DNA of 64,000 bases, taken from contig VSDK01026163.1 in the NCBI GenBank assembly GCA_009767595.1, forward strand, positions 1-64,000. Direction: 5' to 3'. The notes below the pieces were generated by a model, which worked only from the letters and a program-made list of their open reading frames with translations, was not told the origin of the DNA and made no database searches. Each line of letters opens with the position of its first letter. Within the stretch, counting starts at the first letter, position 1. The DNA is from Symbiodinium kawagutii (taxonomy: Eukaryota > Sar > Dinophyceae > Suessiales > Symbiodiniaceae). This document shows positions 1 through 10,150 of this stretch, piece by piece. Made by a program: the position numbers and the translations under genes.

Positions 1-3000
1 GGCTGAACCGGAGTGGCCTCAATCACATCCTTGATGGCTTTCTCCCAAGCTTCAACCGAAATGTTCTCAAGGGAACTCGCTTTCCTGATGTGTTCCAACC
101 CACATTTGGTGAGTTGACCACGGAAGCTCACAAAGGCGTGGCCACCAAGTTCTCCGCCGGCACCACGTTCTATTGCCACCACCAACGCCGGACCGAACCA
201 ACGCTTCAGCTCCAGACGTCTGCGAGGAACTCCTGGTTCTTGTCGACGTCGAGGATTGTATTTGGATTCCCTCCAAAAGTAGCAGAGGTCACCAGGTTGA
301 GGAAGGTCATCACCGGGTGCGGTCCTTGCCCTTGCCAACTCTGCCCTTCTCAAGCTCCGGGAGTAGTGCAAACGCACCATTGCTACTCTGGCTGTTTCAC
401 GGAGCGCCACCTGACGTGCTAGAGAAGGACGATTCTCAACCAAGCTGTGCTCTGCCAGCCTGTTTCCGACTCCTGCAAGAACATCTCCTTGTGCTGGCGA
501 TTGTCTTCCAGTCACTGCCTGCAAAGGCGAAATTCCTTCTTCGTTGATGTCGGCATTGTATGCAGCACATGCTTCGGCAACAGCAAGTCCAAGTTCAGCA
601 CCACCACTGATGCTATGGGCCCTCACTTGTGCCCCAACTATAGCCTTGAGGGTTGCCCCAGACCTTTCGGCTATGCCGTTCATCCAAGGACACTGTACCC
701 CAATGTGGTACAAATAGATCGACCTTGACGAGCACCAACCTTCGAACTCTTCGGAGATGAATTCACGTCCTTGGTCTGCCACCAGTGTCTGTGGAACCCC
801 CAGCAGAGGAACCCAGTGGAGCGTGAGGAAGTTGATGACGGAACGGGTCGACTTGTCAGGTAGCAACCCAGCAATTTGAAATCTGGACACTCGATCCGTC
901 ACATGGAACACAGGGTAAACCACCTTGTGCACATCCTCCAGCATCAAAATGTCCACGTGAACTTGGGCTCCAACTTCACGAACTGGAGGAAGAGTGGCAG
1001 GACGTCTTGTCTTTGGCGCTCGACGCTCTGCACAAACATCGCACTTCAGGTGCTTGGCCGCCAAGATGGCTTCACGAGGGGCTCCACACACCACCAGCGC
1101 TCGAGCAAGTCGACGGCCAGACCTGTGTCCTGTGTTGACATGCAAGCGGCGAACTGCCGCCTTTATCGATGCAGGAATCCGCACCTGGTTGATCTCCTCG
1201 GCAACCTCAGTTTCACCATCATCACTGGACAAAGGGTCAGCGGCCGTATCGATCTCCATTGCCAAGGACTCATGGGCTTGCATCAATGCCGTTTCATGCT
1301 CAAACTGAGCCATGAAACCATCCACCACTCGCTTTGCAAACTCCGGAGTGTAGTGGCCTGCCCTTCGAGTCACCTTCGTGCCGCCAATCACAGGAGCATG
1401 TACATGATCTCCTGTGCAACGATGATCCATCATGTAGCTGATGAAAGCTTGACTTGACGAGGCCAACCGAGTAGACTTTCGGTGCAGGAGTCCATCTTCA
1501 CTACGAAGATTGAATCGACACATGTCCACCACAATCGACCGAACCTTTGGATGATTCAGCAACTCCACCACCACGGGCAACTTCCAAGCAGCTGAAGGGA
1601 GAGGGTTTTCCATGAAGAAGTGTCGATTCCCTTTCATCTGCAGCACAGCCAATTCCACCGCGAATGCGACCAGCTGCTCAGCCTCATCACGAAGTCCCTG
1701 CACATCCACCTTGTCATTGAGATAGAGGAGGGGTGACCAAGGATTACAGGGAAAGGCCAGCGCAAGGACATAGGGTTTGTTGTCCTTCACCCACTTCACC
1801 GCCTTTCGCCTGTCTTCTGGCTTCGTGAAATCCCAACCGGTCTTCAAGGTCATGCTGGGAGCACCACGAAGTCCTCGTCGTCGAGCTTCAGCCAGGATGG
1901 GGTCGGTGTCACTGTAGACCTCCGTCACAAAGATGCCGTCCATGAAGTCGATCTGGGCGAAGAACGTTTCATTCATGGCATCCTTCATCTCATCGTTCCA
2001 CTGTTGCATCATCACCTCCAACACTTCAAAGCGGTCTCTGGAAACAGCAGCTCGATCTCGGCAATGCTTGGACCATGCTTGAGAGATCATCTGCGAGACA
2101 CCAGGCTTTGGCTTCTTGCTCCAGTTGAAGTGGTACTCGTCATCGGCCACCTCATAGTCTAGAGCTCCTCCTCCAGCACCTGCTGCAGCTCCTCCGGACG
2201 TAGCAGATTCAATGGGCCGTGGATTGCCTCCACCTGCTCTTGACGAATCATCCCAGCCTGAGACCAATTCAGCTCGTACAGCTCGTCCTCGTTCATGTCC
2301 AACATCTCGGCATCGTCCAGGATGACTCCTTGACGGAGAGCGTACTCTGCCATAGCGGTCTGGTCTCCACTCATCGGGTACTCGATGGGCTGAGAGGGAG
2401 GCATCACGGCTTTCGGTTTGGGAGCTGCTGCACTCGGCTTGGACGGTGAAGACTTCACAGCCGTAGCCTTCACCTTGGGCTTGTTCTCCAGGGCCATCTT
2501 GCCCGCAGTTGAGCGACTTTCTTGCTGATCGGCCATCAACGCAGCCACAAGCGGGGTGATCTTCAGCTTCAAGGAGGCAACCGTGTCCTTCTCGTCGGTC
2601 TCCAGCTGAAGCAAGGTGGCCAACTTGAGCAAGTCGCCTTTCAAGGCAGGCAAGCCACCCCTTGGCCCCAACAGCGACTTCACCATGGGCACCTGCTGTC
2701 CAGCTGCCAGCTTGGCCTTCGCTTCGGCTTTCAGCTCTTCCTGCAATGCTTTGTGCACAGCTTGCTTTTGTCCTTGAAAGCCCCGAGCAGCACCAACCAT
2801 GGCTGTCATGCGAACATCCTCGAGGAAGGCCATGCTGAATCCCACGCGGTCGCGAAGGTGAAGGCATTCCCCAAGCCGCGAAAGGCTCAACTTCTTCATA
2901 GCCAGGCGAAGGTGTCGACGAGGAGCCAACTTGTCCTCCAACATGGATTCGATCTGGCTGGCCCAATCGGAACATGACCGCACCGATGGATAAGGAAATG

Positions 3001-5309
3001 GCAAGAACCGCAAGCCGGGTCTTTGCACCAACCATAGCAGAACTCCGGTGTGATGCCACAGCAGTCGAGCAATCACACGACACCACATTCGCCTCCATCG
3101 GCCGACGCATCGCTGGCTTCTTTCCATCACCGTACCCTCGGGCAGCAGCACGTTTCGAATTGGTTTGATCCACTGGAGCCAAAGGGGCCGACGAAGAGGT
3201 AGTCGGTCGAGGTTCCATGCGATGCTTCAAGTCCACGGCCATGGTAACAAAGTGGCTGGCATGAATGGCTTGTTCTGTGAGTTGATGCTCATGCTCAGTT
3301 GCCCCATGTCCATGACCTACATCTTCCTTCATGCAATGCCTGGTCCAAGTCATCCGATCCATTGGAATGTCAACAACACCATCCTGACCCACCCTTCGCC
3401 ATCGGTTCTGAGGAGGCGCACCCCAATCTTGTCGACGAGGCAGAAGGTCGAGCATGAAGTGGCCTGCGACCATTTGACGAAGGCTCAAAGTGCCAGATGG
3501 AAACAAAGAGCACTGCAGTGTTTTCTTGGTGAAGTTGAGGACGGCACCAACAGCTTCCATGAAATCTCGACCAATGAGAAGACCAAGAGTGCCAATGGGG
3601 ACCATGGAAACCCAAATGCAAATGAGTGTGTTGCCTATCATCGCTGGGAGTCTCCATCTTTGAACTGAGGGAACCACACCATTGTTGCCAAAACGAAAAT
3701 TCTCACACTCATCTTCACACTTGATAAGGCTCTGAACAAACTTTGGGGCGGTCTCCAAAACAGCTAAGTACTGCTTCAACCAAACACTTCCAGTGCAGGT
3801 GCGATTGCAAGCTGAATCAAGGGCACCAACCAACTCCTTGTCAGAAGGAAGTTCGAGTCCATGGTTGGTGACCAACGCACTGCGAGCAATGTTTTCCGCT
3901 AAGGCTTGCTCCAAAGTCATGCCACCCTGCTCACCCTTGGACACCATCAGGATCTCATGGTCAATCGGCGTCTCTTCCACGGTGAGCACATCATGGAGGG
4001 GCAAAGAGCTCGTCGCCTCAGTGACATTGGCATTGCTCTCGGACTCAGCAATGCGCACCTGCTTGGCACTCTTCTTGGGGGCAGCTTTCTTCGCCCCAGG
4101 CATTGGACATTCAGGATCGCCAGCCCAATGCCCGGTGCCACCACAGTCGAAGCAAGGATGGCGACCGGACTGTTTGCGGGCACTGGTCTGAGAACCTTTG
4201 CGACCACCTTTTCCACCATCCGCAGGCTTTTGATACCCGCGGTCTTTCCTCACATTGGCCAAGGTCTGTCTGGCCTCACGCATCGTGACCAAGGTCTCAG
4301 CCGCTGATTCGATGCCCGACTCGAACTCCTGGATCACAGCTGGGTCAATCCCCTCCTCCTCGGCAGCCTCCAACTCCGTTGCCAGGATCTCAGCTTCGGC
4401 TTGAAGCACTTCTTCGATTTGAGCTCCAACTTCAGCGGCACCGTCGTCAACAGCTTCCATCTCCGCATTCTCGTCAGGCACCTCTTCATCGACAGTCTCA
4501 GTGACATGCGCTTGACGGGACACGGAGGAGCGAAGCGTCGATGGCCGGGAAATTGTCGAAGCATTGGATCGCAAAGACGATGGAGTCGCCAAGGTAGAGG
4601 GAGCCTTATTGTGCTGGAAAAGGCGTCGCACCGTTAATTTCTGAGGGCTGGCAGGTTCAAATCGACGCCGAAGAGGATCATTGTCATGAAGATCCCTGAA
4701 AAGCCACAGGACTTCTCGTTCAATCACCTTGTAGTCTTCGCTGCGGCCAACTGCGGTGTCGAGCAATTGACGCCGGATGGCGTCCAACCCCAACTTCTGC
4801 TTCAGCCACCAGCCCAACTCATTATCATGTAGCTGAACTCCTTCGGCACGAAGATCCGCCACCAAAGACCTGAAACGGGTGGCGAACTCAGAGACTCGTT
4901 CATTCGGTTTCCGTTGCAGATCCATGTAGAACTGTTGACGAAGTTCTCCACGCTTGTCCAAATCGGTGTGGCCTGTCATGGATTCCCAGGCCTCCATCAA
5001 CTTCTCCACACCAGCCAAATAGTTGACTGGACGCAACTCAAGATCCTCTCCAGTCTCAGGATCTCTCACGATGTCCGCCGGCAGGTATTGAAGTTCAGCT
5101 GGAGTGAATTCTTCTCCTCGTTGGCGTGCCACTCCATCTTGTCGAAGTAGAAACCTGGCCGCCAAGTTATACTTCACCGATCCAGCTAAGTCCAGAGAAC
5201 TCAGCCACCAGTTCACATCGCGCTTGAACTTGCGCCACGTCTGTGGACTGCCATCCCACTGCGGAACCCGGCTCCAAGGGCCAAACCCTTTCTCAGAATC
5301 ATCAGCCAT
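1..5309 (-). mobile_element. Copia-like LTR retrotransposon (element 1), truncated by the window edge
   Basis: The coding part of a Ty1/copia-type element reads leftwards from a Met codon at 5,309 to base 1. The domain order gag, protease, methyltransferase-like, integrase is visible; reverse transcriptase and RNase H must lie left of the window, because copia places integrase before reverse transcriptase. Bases 1-304 align without gaps to 23,975-24,278, where a related copy continues into reverse transcriptase. The two copies differ at several percent of sites, so they are relatives and not one recent duplicate. No long LTR is recognised upstream; a 48-bp repeat at 5,486-5,533 is the only candidate terminal sequence. 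Confidence 0.9.
1..5309 (-). CDS. Gag-protease-methyltransferase-like-integrase polyprotein, 3' end outside window
   Basis: I translated this frame codon by codon and found no stop in 1,769 codons. Start: ATG at 5,309, protein beginning MADDSEKGFGPWSR. Gag occupies about residues 1-385 and ends in a knuckle CFDCGGTGHWAGDPEC (4,154-4,107), spaced CX2CX4HX6C rather than the usual X4. A protease active site reads ALDSACNRTC (Asp codon 3,818-3,816), followed by a hydrophobic flap region and GLLIGRDFM. A domain at about 2,000-1,330 has FPCNPWS (Cys codon 1,748) and FMENP, like motifs IV and VI of cytosine-C5 methyltransferases. Integrase follows: HVNTGH...CDVC zinc site, then Asp 953, Asp 776 and Glu 668, spaced D-X58-D-X35-E. 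The frame runs off the window within the integrase-to-RT linker. Between about 3,060 and 2,160 codon usage favours other frames (separate entry), so the copy may carry small indels. Confidence 0.88.
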   Translation of the reverse strand, partial: MADDSEKGFGPWSRVPQWDGSPQTWRKFKRDVNWWLSSLDLAGSVKYNLAARFLLRQDGVARQRGEEFTPAELQYLPADIVRDPETGEDLELRPVNYLAGVEKLMEAWESMTGHTDLDKRGELRQQFYMDLQRKPNERVSEFATRFRSLVADLRAEGVQLHDNELGWWLKQKLGLDAIRRQLLDTAVGRSEDYKVIEREVLWLFRDLHDNDPLRRRFEPASPQKLTVRRLFQHNKAPSTLATPSSLRSNASTISRPSTLRSSVSRQAHVTETVDEEVPDENAEMEAVDDGAAEVGAQIEEVLQAEAEILATELEAAEEEGIDPAVIQEFESGIESAAETLVTMREARQTLANVRKDRGYQKPADGGKGGRKGSQTSARKQSGRHPCFDCGGTGHWAGDPECPMPGAKKAAPKKSAKQVRIAESESNANVTEATSSLPLHDVLTVEETPIDHEILMVSKGEQGGMTLEQALAENIARSALVTNHGLELPSDKELVGALDSACNRTCTGSVWLKQYLAVLETAPKFVQSLIKCEDECENFRFGNNGVVPSVQRWRLPAMIGNTLICIWVSMVPIGTLGLLIGRDFMEAVGAVLNFTKKTLQCSLFPSGTLSLRQMVAGHFMLDLLPRRQDWGAPPQNRWRRVGQDGVVDIPMDRMTWTRHCMKEDVGHGHGATEHEHQLTEQAIHASHFVTMAVDLKHRMEPRPTTSSSAPLAPVDQTNSKRAAARGYGDGKKPAMRRPMEANVVSCDCSTAVASHRSSAMVGAKTRLAVLAISLSIGAVMFRLGQPDRIHVGGQVGSSSTPSPGYEEVEPFAAWGMPSPSRPRGIQHGLPRGCSHDSHGWCCSGLSRTKASCAQSIAGRAESRSEGQAGSWTAGAHGEVAVGAKGWLACLERRLAQVGHLASAGDRREGHGCLLEAEDHPACGCVDGRSARKSLNCGQDGPGEQAQGEGYGCEVFTVQAECSSSQTESRDASLSAHRVPDEWRPDRYGRVRSPSRSHPGRCRDVGHERGRAVRAELVSGWDDSSRAGGGNPRPIESATSGGAAAGAGGGALDYEVADDEYHFNWSKKPKPGVSQMISQAWSKHCRDRAAVSRDRFEVLEVMMQQWNDEMKDAMNETFFAQIDFMDGIFVTEVYSDTDPILAEARRRGLRGAPSMTLKTGWDFTKPEDRRKAVKWVKDNKPYVLALAFPCNPWSPLLYLNDKVDVQGLRDEAEQLVAFAVELAVLQMKGNRHFFMENPLPSAAWKLPVVVELLNHPKVRSIVVDMCRFNLRSEDGLLHRKSTRLASSSQAFISYMMDHRCTGDHVHAPVIGGTKVTRRAGHYTPEFAKRVVDGFMAQFEHETALMQAHESLAMEIDTAADPLSSDDGETEVAEEINQVRIPASIKAAVRRLHVNTGHRSGRRLARALVVCGAPREAILAAKHLKCDVCAERRAPKTRRPATLPPVREVGAQVHVDILMLEDVHKVVYPVFHVTDRVSRFQIAGLLPDKSTRSVINFLTLHWVPLLGVPQTLVADQGREFISEEFEGWCSSRSIYLYHIGVQCPWMNGIAERSGATLKAIVGAQVRAHSISGGAELGLAVAEACAAYNADINEEGISPLQAVTGRQSPAQGDVLAGVGNRLAEHSLVENRPSLARQVALRETARVAMVRLHYSRSLRRAELARARTAPGDDLPQPGDLCYFWRESKYNPRRRQEPGVPRRRLELKRWFGPALVVAIERGAGGELGGHAFVSFRGQLTKCGLEHIRKASSLENISVEAWEKAIKDVIEATPVQ
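2159..2990 (-). CDS. Out-of-phase coding segment inside element 1 (linker before the methyltransferase-like domain)
   Basis: In this stretch the frame offset by +1 from the main polyprotein has the better codon usage (AAG for Lys, CAG for Gln, GAG for Glu) and reads as a normal charged protein, including VPMVKSLLGPRGGLPALKGD and later DDAEMLDMNEDELYEL. It ends at a TAG at 2,161-2,159, exactly where the main frame again becomes protein-like (DYEVADDEYHFNWSKK). Just upstream, at about 3,060-2,920, the third frame is Cys-rich (EFCYGWCKDPACGSCHF) and looks coding. The path 0, -1, -1, -1 fits three one-base deletions that together restore phase. The main frame nevertheless has no stop anywhere here. 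I do not recognise the segment's function; position suggests a linker or nucleic-acid-binding region. Confidence 0.5.
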
Positions 5310-6384
5310 AGCTTTACCAGTAGCTGATAAAAGCCCGTAGAGCCCAGTTATGTAAATTCGATGCAGAGTGAAACCCCCAACCAGCAGCACGAAATCTGAA
5401 TGCGCTTGCAGCCAGAATGCACCACCAATCGGAGACGCAGTATAGTCGTGAAGGCCCCAAAAAAGCACCAGCTCCGACCTACCACTGTGAAAGCACGGGC
5501 TTCACGCAACCCAATCAAGCGAAGCGGTCAGCAAAACAGAAATCACTTTCCCCTGCACTATGGACAAGACATGACCAGACAACCATGTGCTTGATGGTTG
5601 GTTCAAAATGGTCTCAGTCAAGAAGTGCAAATCGTCCCTCCAGCAGTACACCTGCTGAAACTTCACCAAACAAATGATGTCTAACCAAATCCACTGAGCA
5701 CCAAAGGCAAATCACCAAAATGTTTTTGCTTCAGCATTCATAGAGACCCTATTAATTCATGCAACATTGAACACTGCAGCAGTTGCCAACCAATCCCGCC
5801 TCTGACTCAGCACCGCATCCACCGCCGCCGGGCAAGCACAACATGACCAACTCAAGGATTCCTCATCGGAAACAGCTAAATCCCCAACGAGACCGTTCCG
5901 TCAGAATTGACATTTTCAATTGCAAATTGTGCGATCCATCATGCAACCCACAAAGGAAGTGCATGTCATGCATATGTCGTGCAAATTATAAACTCCTTTA
6001 AACCCCGATGACCATGAAACAGCAGCTTGACCAATTGCATCATTTGCTCGACAAACGTGCCACCCCATCTTTCTGCATGTCAAAAACCAGCCCTCTGTGG
6101 TCCAAACTACCAGCTGTCACTGATGCCAGCCGTCTTCCAGACCTAGCAGTCATGGTGAACTGTGAGACACCCCGTTTTCAACATAAGTCACTTTGAATGG
6201 AGTGCTCAAGCCTCCAATTTTGGACCGTTCATGAGACTCCGTAAGCTGTTTGCCAAGCATTCAGTAGCCGAACTAAAGTCCAGCCAAAGGACTGCTCAAC
6301 GGTAGCAATTGACACACGACAACATGAATTTGAACATTGATTGCTGCAACTCATTGACAATCATCAAGATTCAACAAAGGTGTC
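5310..6384. other. Element 1 upstream region and spacer
   Basis: This holds the untranslated 5' flank of element 1 (minus orientation) and ordinary spacer. Apart from the 48-bp dispersed repeat at 5,486-5,533 I see no gene, RNA gene or long repeat. Confidence 0.5.
5486..5533 (-). repeat. 48-bp dispersed repeat, copy 1 (possible terminal repeat of element 1)
   Basis: The same 48 bases occur at 16,009-16,056 in the same orientation with no difference seen. Read on the minus strand the unit begins TGCTGACC and ends TTTCACA, so it has the TG...CA ends typical of LTR termini. Two bases further, in the direction of element 1, the sequence reads TGGTAGGTCGGAGC, which starts with TGG as tRNA-primed binding sites do. 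It lies about 180 bp upstream of the element 1 start codon. The unit contains an imperfect inverted repeat (GTGAA...TTCAC). Its identity is uncertain. Confidence 0.6.
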
Positions 6385-6461
6385 CTAGGCCACAAACTGC
6401 ACAGGTTCAGATTCTTCACCTTCATCGAAGCCTCTGTCTTTGAGCGACACAAGTGCTCCTT
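6385..6461 (-). CDS. Candidate terminal exon, acidic C-terminus
   Basis: A polypyrimidine run CCCCACCCCCCAG gives a good 3' splice site with first exon base 6,461. The open frame then reads GALVSLKDRGFDEGEESEPV and ends QFVA before a TAG at 6,387-6,385. Composition (acidic, no stops, proper stop codon) looks like the end of a protein. It may be the last exon of the repeated-domain gene whose modules lie further right on the same strand; that link is inferred from strand and proximity only. Confidence 0.33.
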
Positions 6462-6679
6462 CTGGGGGGTGGGGCCCCAAGTCAATCATGGTTTGCCAGT
6501 AATGATCAGAAGTTGAGATAGTTGGGAGGGTACCCAAATGGGTACACCGATACACCCTTTCCTACTTCTGGAAATGGCCTGGAAGTGTGACTTCAAGTTG
6601 TTGCGAAAATCAGAAACACACAAGAAGCAACAGCTTCAAAGGCCTGCAACAAGCTTCCAATGGCAGATCCGTCTGCGTG

Positions 6680-6815
6680 CTTCGATCTTCTGAGTGCTTG
6701 AGATCTGCTCTTTAAGCCGTCCACTGATCGAAGCGATGGCCGTTAGGTACATGGCAATCCCGGAGTCACCCGCCTTGGTGGCGCCCATCAACTCATGAGC
6801 TGAAGGCCGTGAAGA
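6680..6815 (-). CDS. Candidate exon with GDSG module of the repeated domain
   Basis: The minus strand reads ELMGATKAGDSGIAMYLTAI followed by ASISGRLKEQISSTQK. The core GDSGIAMYL matches GDSGIEVYV at 8.6 kb and GDSLVNVFI at 62.8 kb, which suggests the same domain. Exon ends are not resolved. No known family is recognised. Confidence 0.33.
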
Positions 6816-8460
6816 CCACTGGGTGTCGCTGAGCTGGGCACTCGGTACAGTGTGCCTGGACCATCTAAGTCTAAGCAAACCTGGTATTCACCTGGGCAAG
6901 TGGAGATCTCTAAGGTGAAAACCTTCACTTTCCAAGCTTTGTCACCCGGATGATGCTAGTTCTGACCTAAAACTTGTCTGTTCACCGGCATTAGGAGTAT
7001 GAACCACGGGCAATCGTACACATTGCTTGATGAAAACAGATCTCATGTTGGGGTTCGGACAATGAGTGAATATCCATCGATTGTGATGACAGAAGACAGA
7101 ACAAGAGAGAGGGAGAGGAAAACACAAAAGTCTGAAAAGGTGGTCATCAAGTATAATCACCGATATGCCCCTTGGAAACCTGGACATGCTACTCCTCTCA
7201 TTCCTGTTGCTTCATTGAGTTGATAGACCCAATATTGAAAAATGCCACAGATTCGTTTTATATGGTTTAACGAAACTGTTTCGTTGGCACGACAGATTTC
7301 ACCACGGGTTTGGCGAGTGGCGGCCGCTGCTCAATCCACGTGTGTCGAAGCTGGCGGTGAAGCCCTCTGAGCCTGGACACAGAAGAGAAGCCATGCCTTT
7401 TACGTTTGAATGCAAAACGCAACGCACAAAACACAGAAATGTCACAAAAATATACACTATATGCATTGCACACATATGCAAAGCGTGCTGCTTAGTTCCT
7501 TCTTTATTCTTATGCCGTCTATTTTCCATGTTATGCTGTGTTTTAAATTCTTTTATTCCGTTATGTTATTCTTATGCCGACCATTGCAACTTAACATTCA
7601 TCTATACATGAGAATTCTAACAATATTTTGCAAGCAGCAGTGCTCCGAAACCAGCAGGCAACAAGCGACGCCTACATCAACATTGCTTACAAGCATGCAG
7701 CAAGCAAGACTAGGCAATCATAATATGAGACCGTATCATCAATAGCACTAGGACCACTAGGAGCATAATCAAGAGCAACAGGCTGCAAACGACATAGCAC
7801 CAACAGGGAATGAAATGTTTCTGCTTGGCTTCTAAAACAGCACGGTACCGACGCATCTCGATGCTCCTTCTTGTAGCTGTACTGCATTGGTACTGTTCGG
7901 CCTTGGACATGCACAAAGTCACGACGCCCAGGTGCAAAACTCTCAATTTAGGACATAGGGTTGAAGAACCCATGCAAATCCATACCATCCATACCAGTAG
8001 GGATGGAAAGCATTGAAAAGGCACTGCTCATAAGGAAAGAAGCAGATTAGAAGCAGCAAGCTGAGAGTATCTGAGAGTCTTGCGAAATTGCCAGCGGCAC
8101 AGCATTTGGTGATTCATCGCATTCTATTGCAAGTTGTGCGGTCGTGAGACCACTAATGCAACCTGCAACTGTGAAAAGCAAAAACATGTTGCACAAGAGG
8201 AAAACATGGATGTGTACATTGAATGCAAGGTTGTACCCCAATGTTTGATGATTTCATCAAATCAGAACTATTCAGGGGCGCCATCTGCGGATAAGCCCAC
8301 GTGCTTCAAACTGCGCTTAGGCAAGCCTTGCTGCCCGCCTGTGCAAATCACGGTAAGCACTGAGCTCTGCCCCTTCACCAGCCTGGAAACAACGAAGAAT
8401 GCATGGACTCGTTGAAGGAAAGGAGTAAACTACACCTACAACGTCTTCAGAGTTTCTTCT
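6816..8460. other. Spacer or intron, nothing recognised
   Basis: AT-rich sequence with scattered short open frames on both strands and no motif, RNA gene or long repeat I can name. Confidence 0.4.
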
Positions 8461-8628
8461 TCAGGAGTTTCTTCTGGGCCTCGCCGGTCCCACTGCTGAA
8501 GTCAACGGGCTGACCTCGGAGCGGAGCCGAAGCAAGAAATTTGGAGCGCCTGCTGCCGTTTCCAAGCGCTGCACGTAGACTTCGATCCCGGAGTCTCCGA
8601 TCTCGAGCCTAGCATCCACTGGACGCTG
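8461..8628 (-). CDS. Candidate exon with GDSG module of the repeated domain
   Basis: Open minus-strand frame reading QRPVDARLEIGDSGIEVYVQ, then RLETAAGAPNFLLRLRSEV, ending at a TGA at 8,463-8,461. GC-rich third positions contrast with the surrounding AT-rich spacer, as expected for dinoflagellate coding sequence. The GDSGIEVYV core is shared with the islands at 6.7 and 62.8 kb. The LC/DLDG half of the domain lies upstream at 9.0-9.1 kb, so the two could be consecutive exons. Confidence 0.4.
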   Translation of the reverse strand, partial: QRPVDARLEIGDSGIEVYVQRLETAAGAPNFLLRLRSEVSPLTSAVGPARPRRNS

Positions 8629-9029
8629 AGTCAGCCAATGATTTGGGACGCAATGGAAGAAATAAAAGTGAAAGAAATGAAGAAATAAGGAATGTTAATA
8701 GATGTTGATGGTTTCTAAGATGGTGATAACATGTAATCGACTGTTAAACAAGCTCCGTTATTTATTCTTACTGCTGGGTGGTATTGACAGGTAAGAACCA
8801 GTGTGGATTTCTCTCTAGGGCTTACTTTGACCCTTGTCAACACATGGGGTTTTGTCACTACATGAATCACATAACATGACATTCTACCACCGCGTGTTTG
8901 TTGGCAAAAGCCCTGTAAATATATTATGTGACTGGGTCTTGGTTGACTGATAGTCCATCAACAGCAAATCACTAGACAGGCACAAGTTCAGCACTGCCTG
9001 AACTGAGCGTTTTCTTTTTTTTTCTTTGT

Positions 9030-9100
9030 CCCGTCTGCCTTGAATTGAAGCCATCCATATCCGTGCACAGCGGCAGGTGGGATCCCGGCGTCAATGAACC
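9030..9100 (-). CDS. Candidate exon with LC-DMDG motif of the repeated domain
   Basis: The minus strand reads GSLTPGSHLPLCTDMDGFNS. The spacing T-P-G-x-H-x-x-L-C-x-D-x-D-G equals that of the islands at 12.8, 43.9 and 47.4 kb. Boundaries are approximate. The function is unknown; the acidic D-x-D-G loop could bind a cation, but that is speculation. Confidence 0.4.
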
Positions 9101-9716
9101 TGGGCATCCAAGCTCCCTTGACTCAAAACTGTGAGTTTTTAGGGAAACCACGGGAAACCTTGAAGAAAACACCTGATGCCGCCCTTTCAGAAAACACGAG
9201 GGTCAATCGCTCGTGTCGGAGGCAGCTACATGTGTCCAGTTGCAGAACAAATTCCTGGCAAATGCGCGCAGGGTCATGAAGGTATCTCTGACCCATTTTC
9301 TGTAGAAGGTCACATCTCTTCACTTCCCTGAACAGAAACTTATTATCAAAAGATATGCTGAATGGTCTGACTGTGACGCATGTCAAAGAGAACGTGCGGC
9401 TGTCTTTGGCTCTATCAATCTTTCATCTTTTACGTATTTCTATGTGCTTTGATCTTGGTCAACCCACCCCAACTGGATCACGAGCAGCAAACCACAGCGT
9501 AAAACAAACAAGGTTTCCACATATTTCAGCATTTCTGAAGCTTGAATTGGCGTCTGAAAGCATCCTTGTATCTAACATCCTCCATAGTCATAGGTATGAA
9601 CAAACGACGTAAAACACCCGAGCGCTTTCGTTGGTGCACCGCCCTGGTTGGCTCGCCAGGTCCTGCCCAGACGTCTCGAAGGACGTCGCGTCCGTGGCAG
9701 CTTCAGAGCCCCCAAG

Positions 9717-10150
9717 ACCTGAGAGAATGGAGAAATCAAAAAGAGAAAATGAAGAAAAAGAGAAAACTATAGAATAGAAAGAGAATAGAAAGAATAGAAA
9801 AAATAGTAAACAAAAGAGAGAAAGTAATATGATAGTATAGAGAAGATGAAAGAAAGATGAAGATCAAAAAGAGAGAGAAAGAGAATAGAGTCGAGAAAAC
9901 TATATAGTAGAGAGGAAAGAAAAAAATACGAAAGAGAGAAAGATAGAAAGAGAGGAAGCCATATAGAAAGAGACATACTAATAGAGAAATAGAGACAAAG
10001 AGATAGGGAGAAAGAGAAACAGAAACGCGATAGAGAGAAATAGAGAAGAAAGAAAGATGGAAATATAGAGGAGAAACAACTCAGTATATAGAGGAAGGTG
10101 AAAGCAGAAAAAGGTAATATGGAAAAGAGACTTCAAGAGACTCAGAGATT
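9717..10150 (+). repeat. Purine-rich low-complexity tract
   Basis: About 430 bases made almost only of A and G on the plus strand, as irregular agaaag, gagaaa and tagaga units. It has strong strand asymmetry and no coding meaning. Long polypurine-polypyrimidine tracts can adopt triplex DNA. Confidence 0.85.

Noticed and set aside
876-1457. Plus-strand open frames opposite element 1 (also 3,165-3,668 and 3,793-4,307)
   Set aside because: Antisense shadows of the confirmed minus-strand polyprotein, without domains.
7299-7745. Overlapping open frames on both strands at 7.3-7.7 kb
   Set aside because: AT-rich sequence with mutually overlapping frames and no conserved motif.
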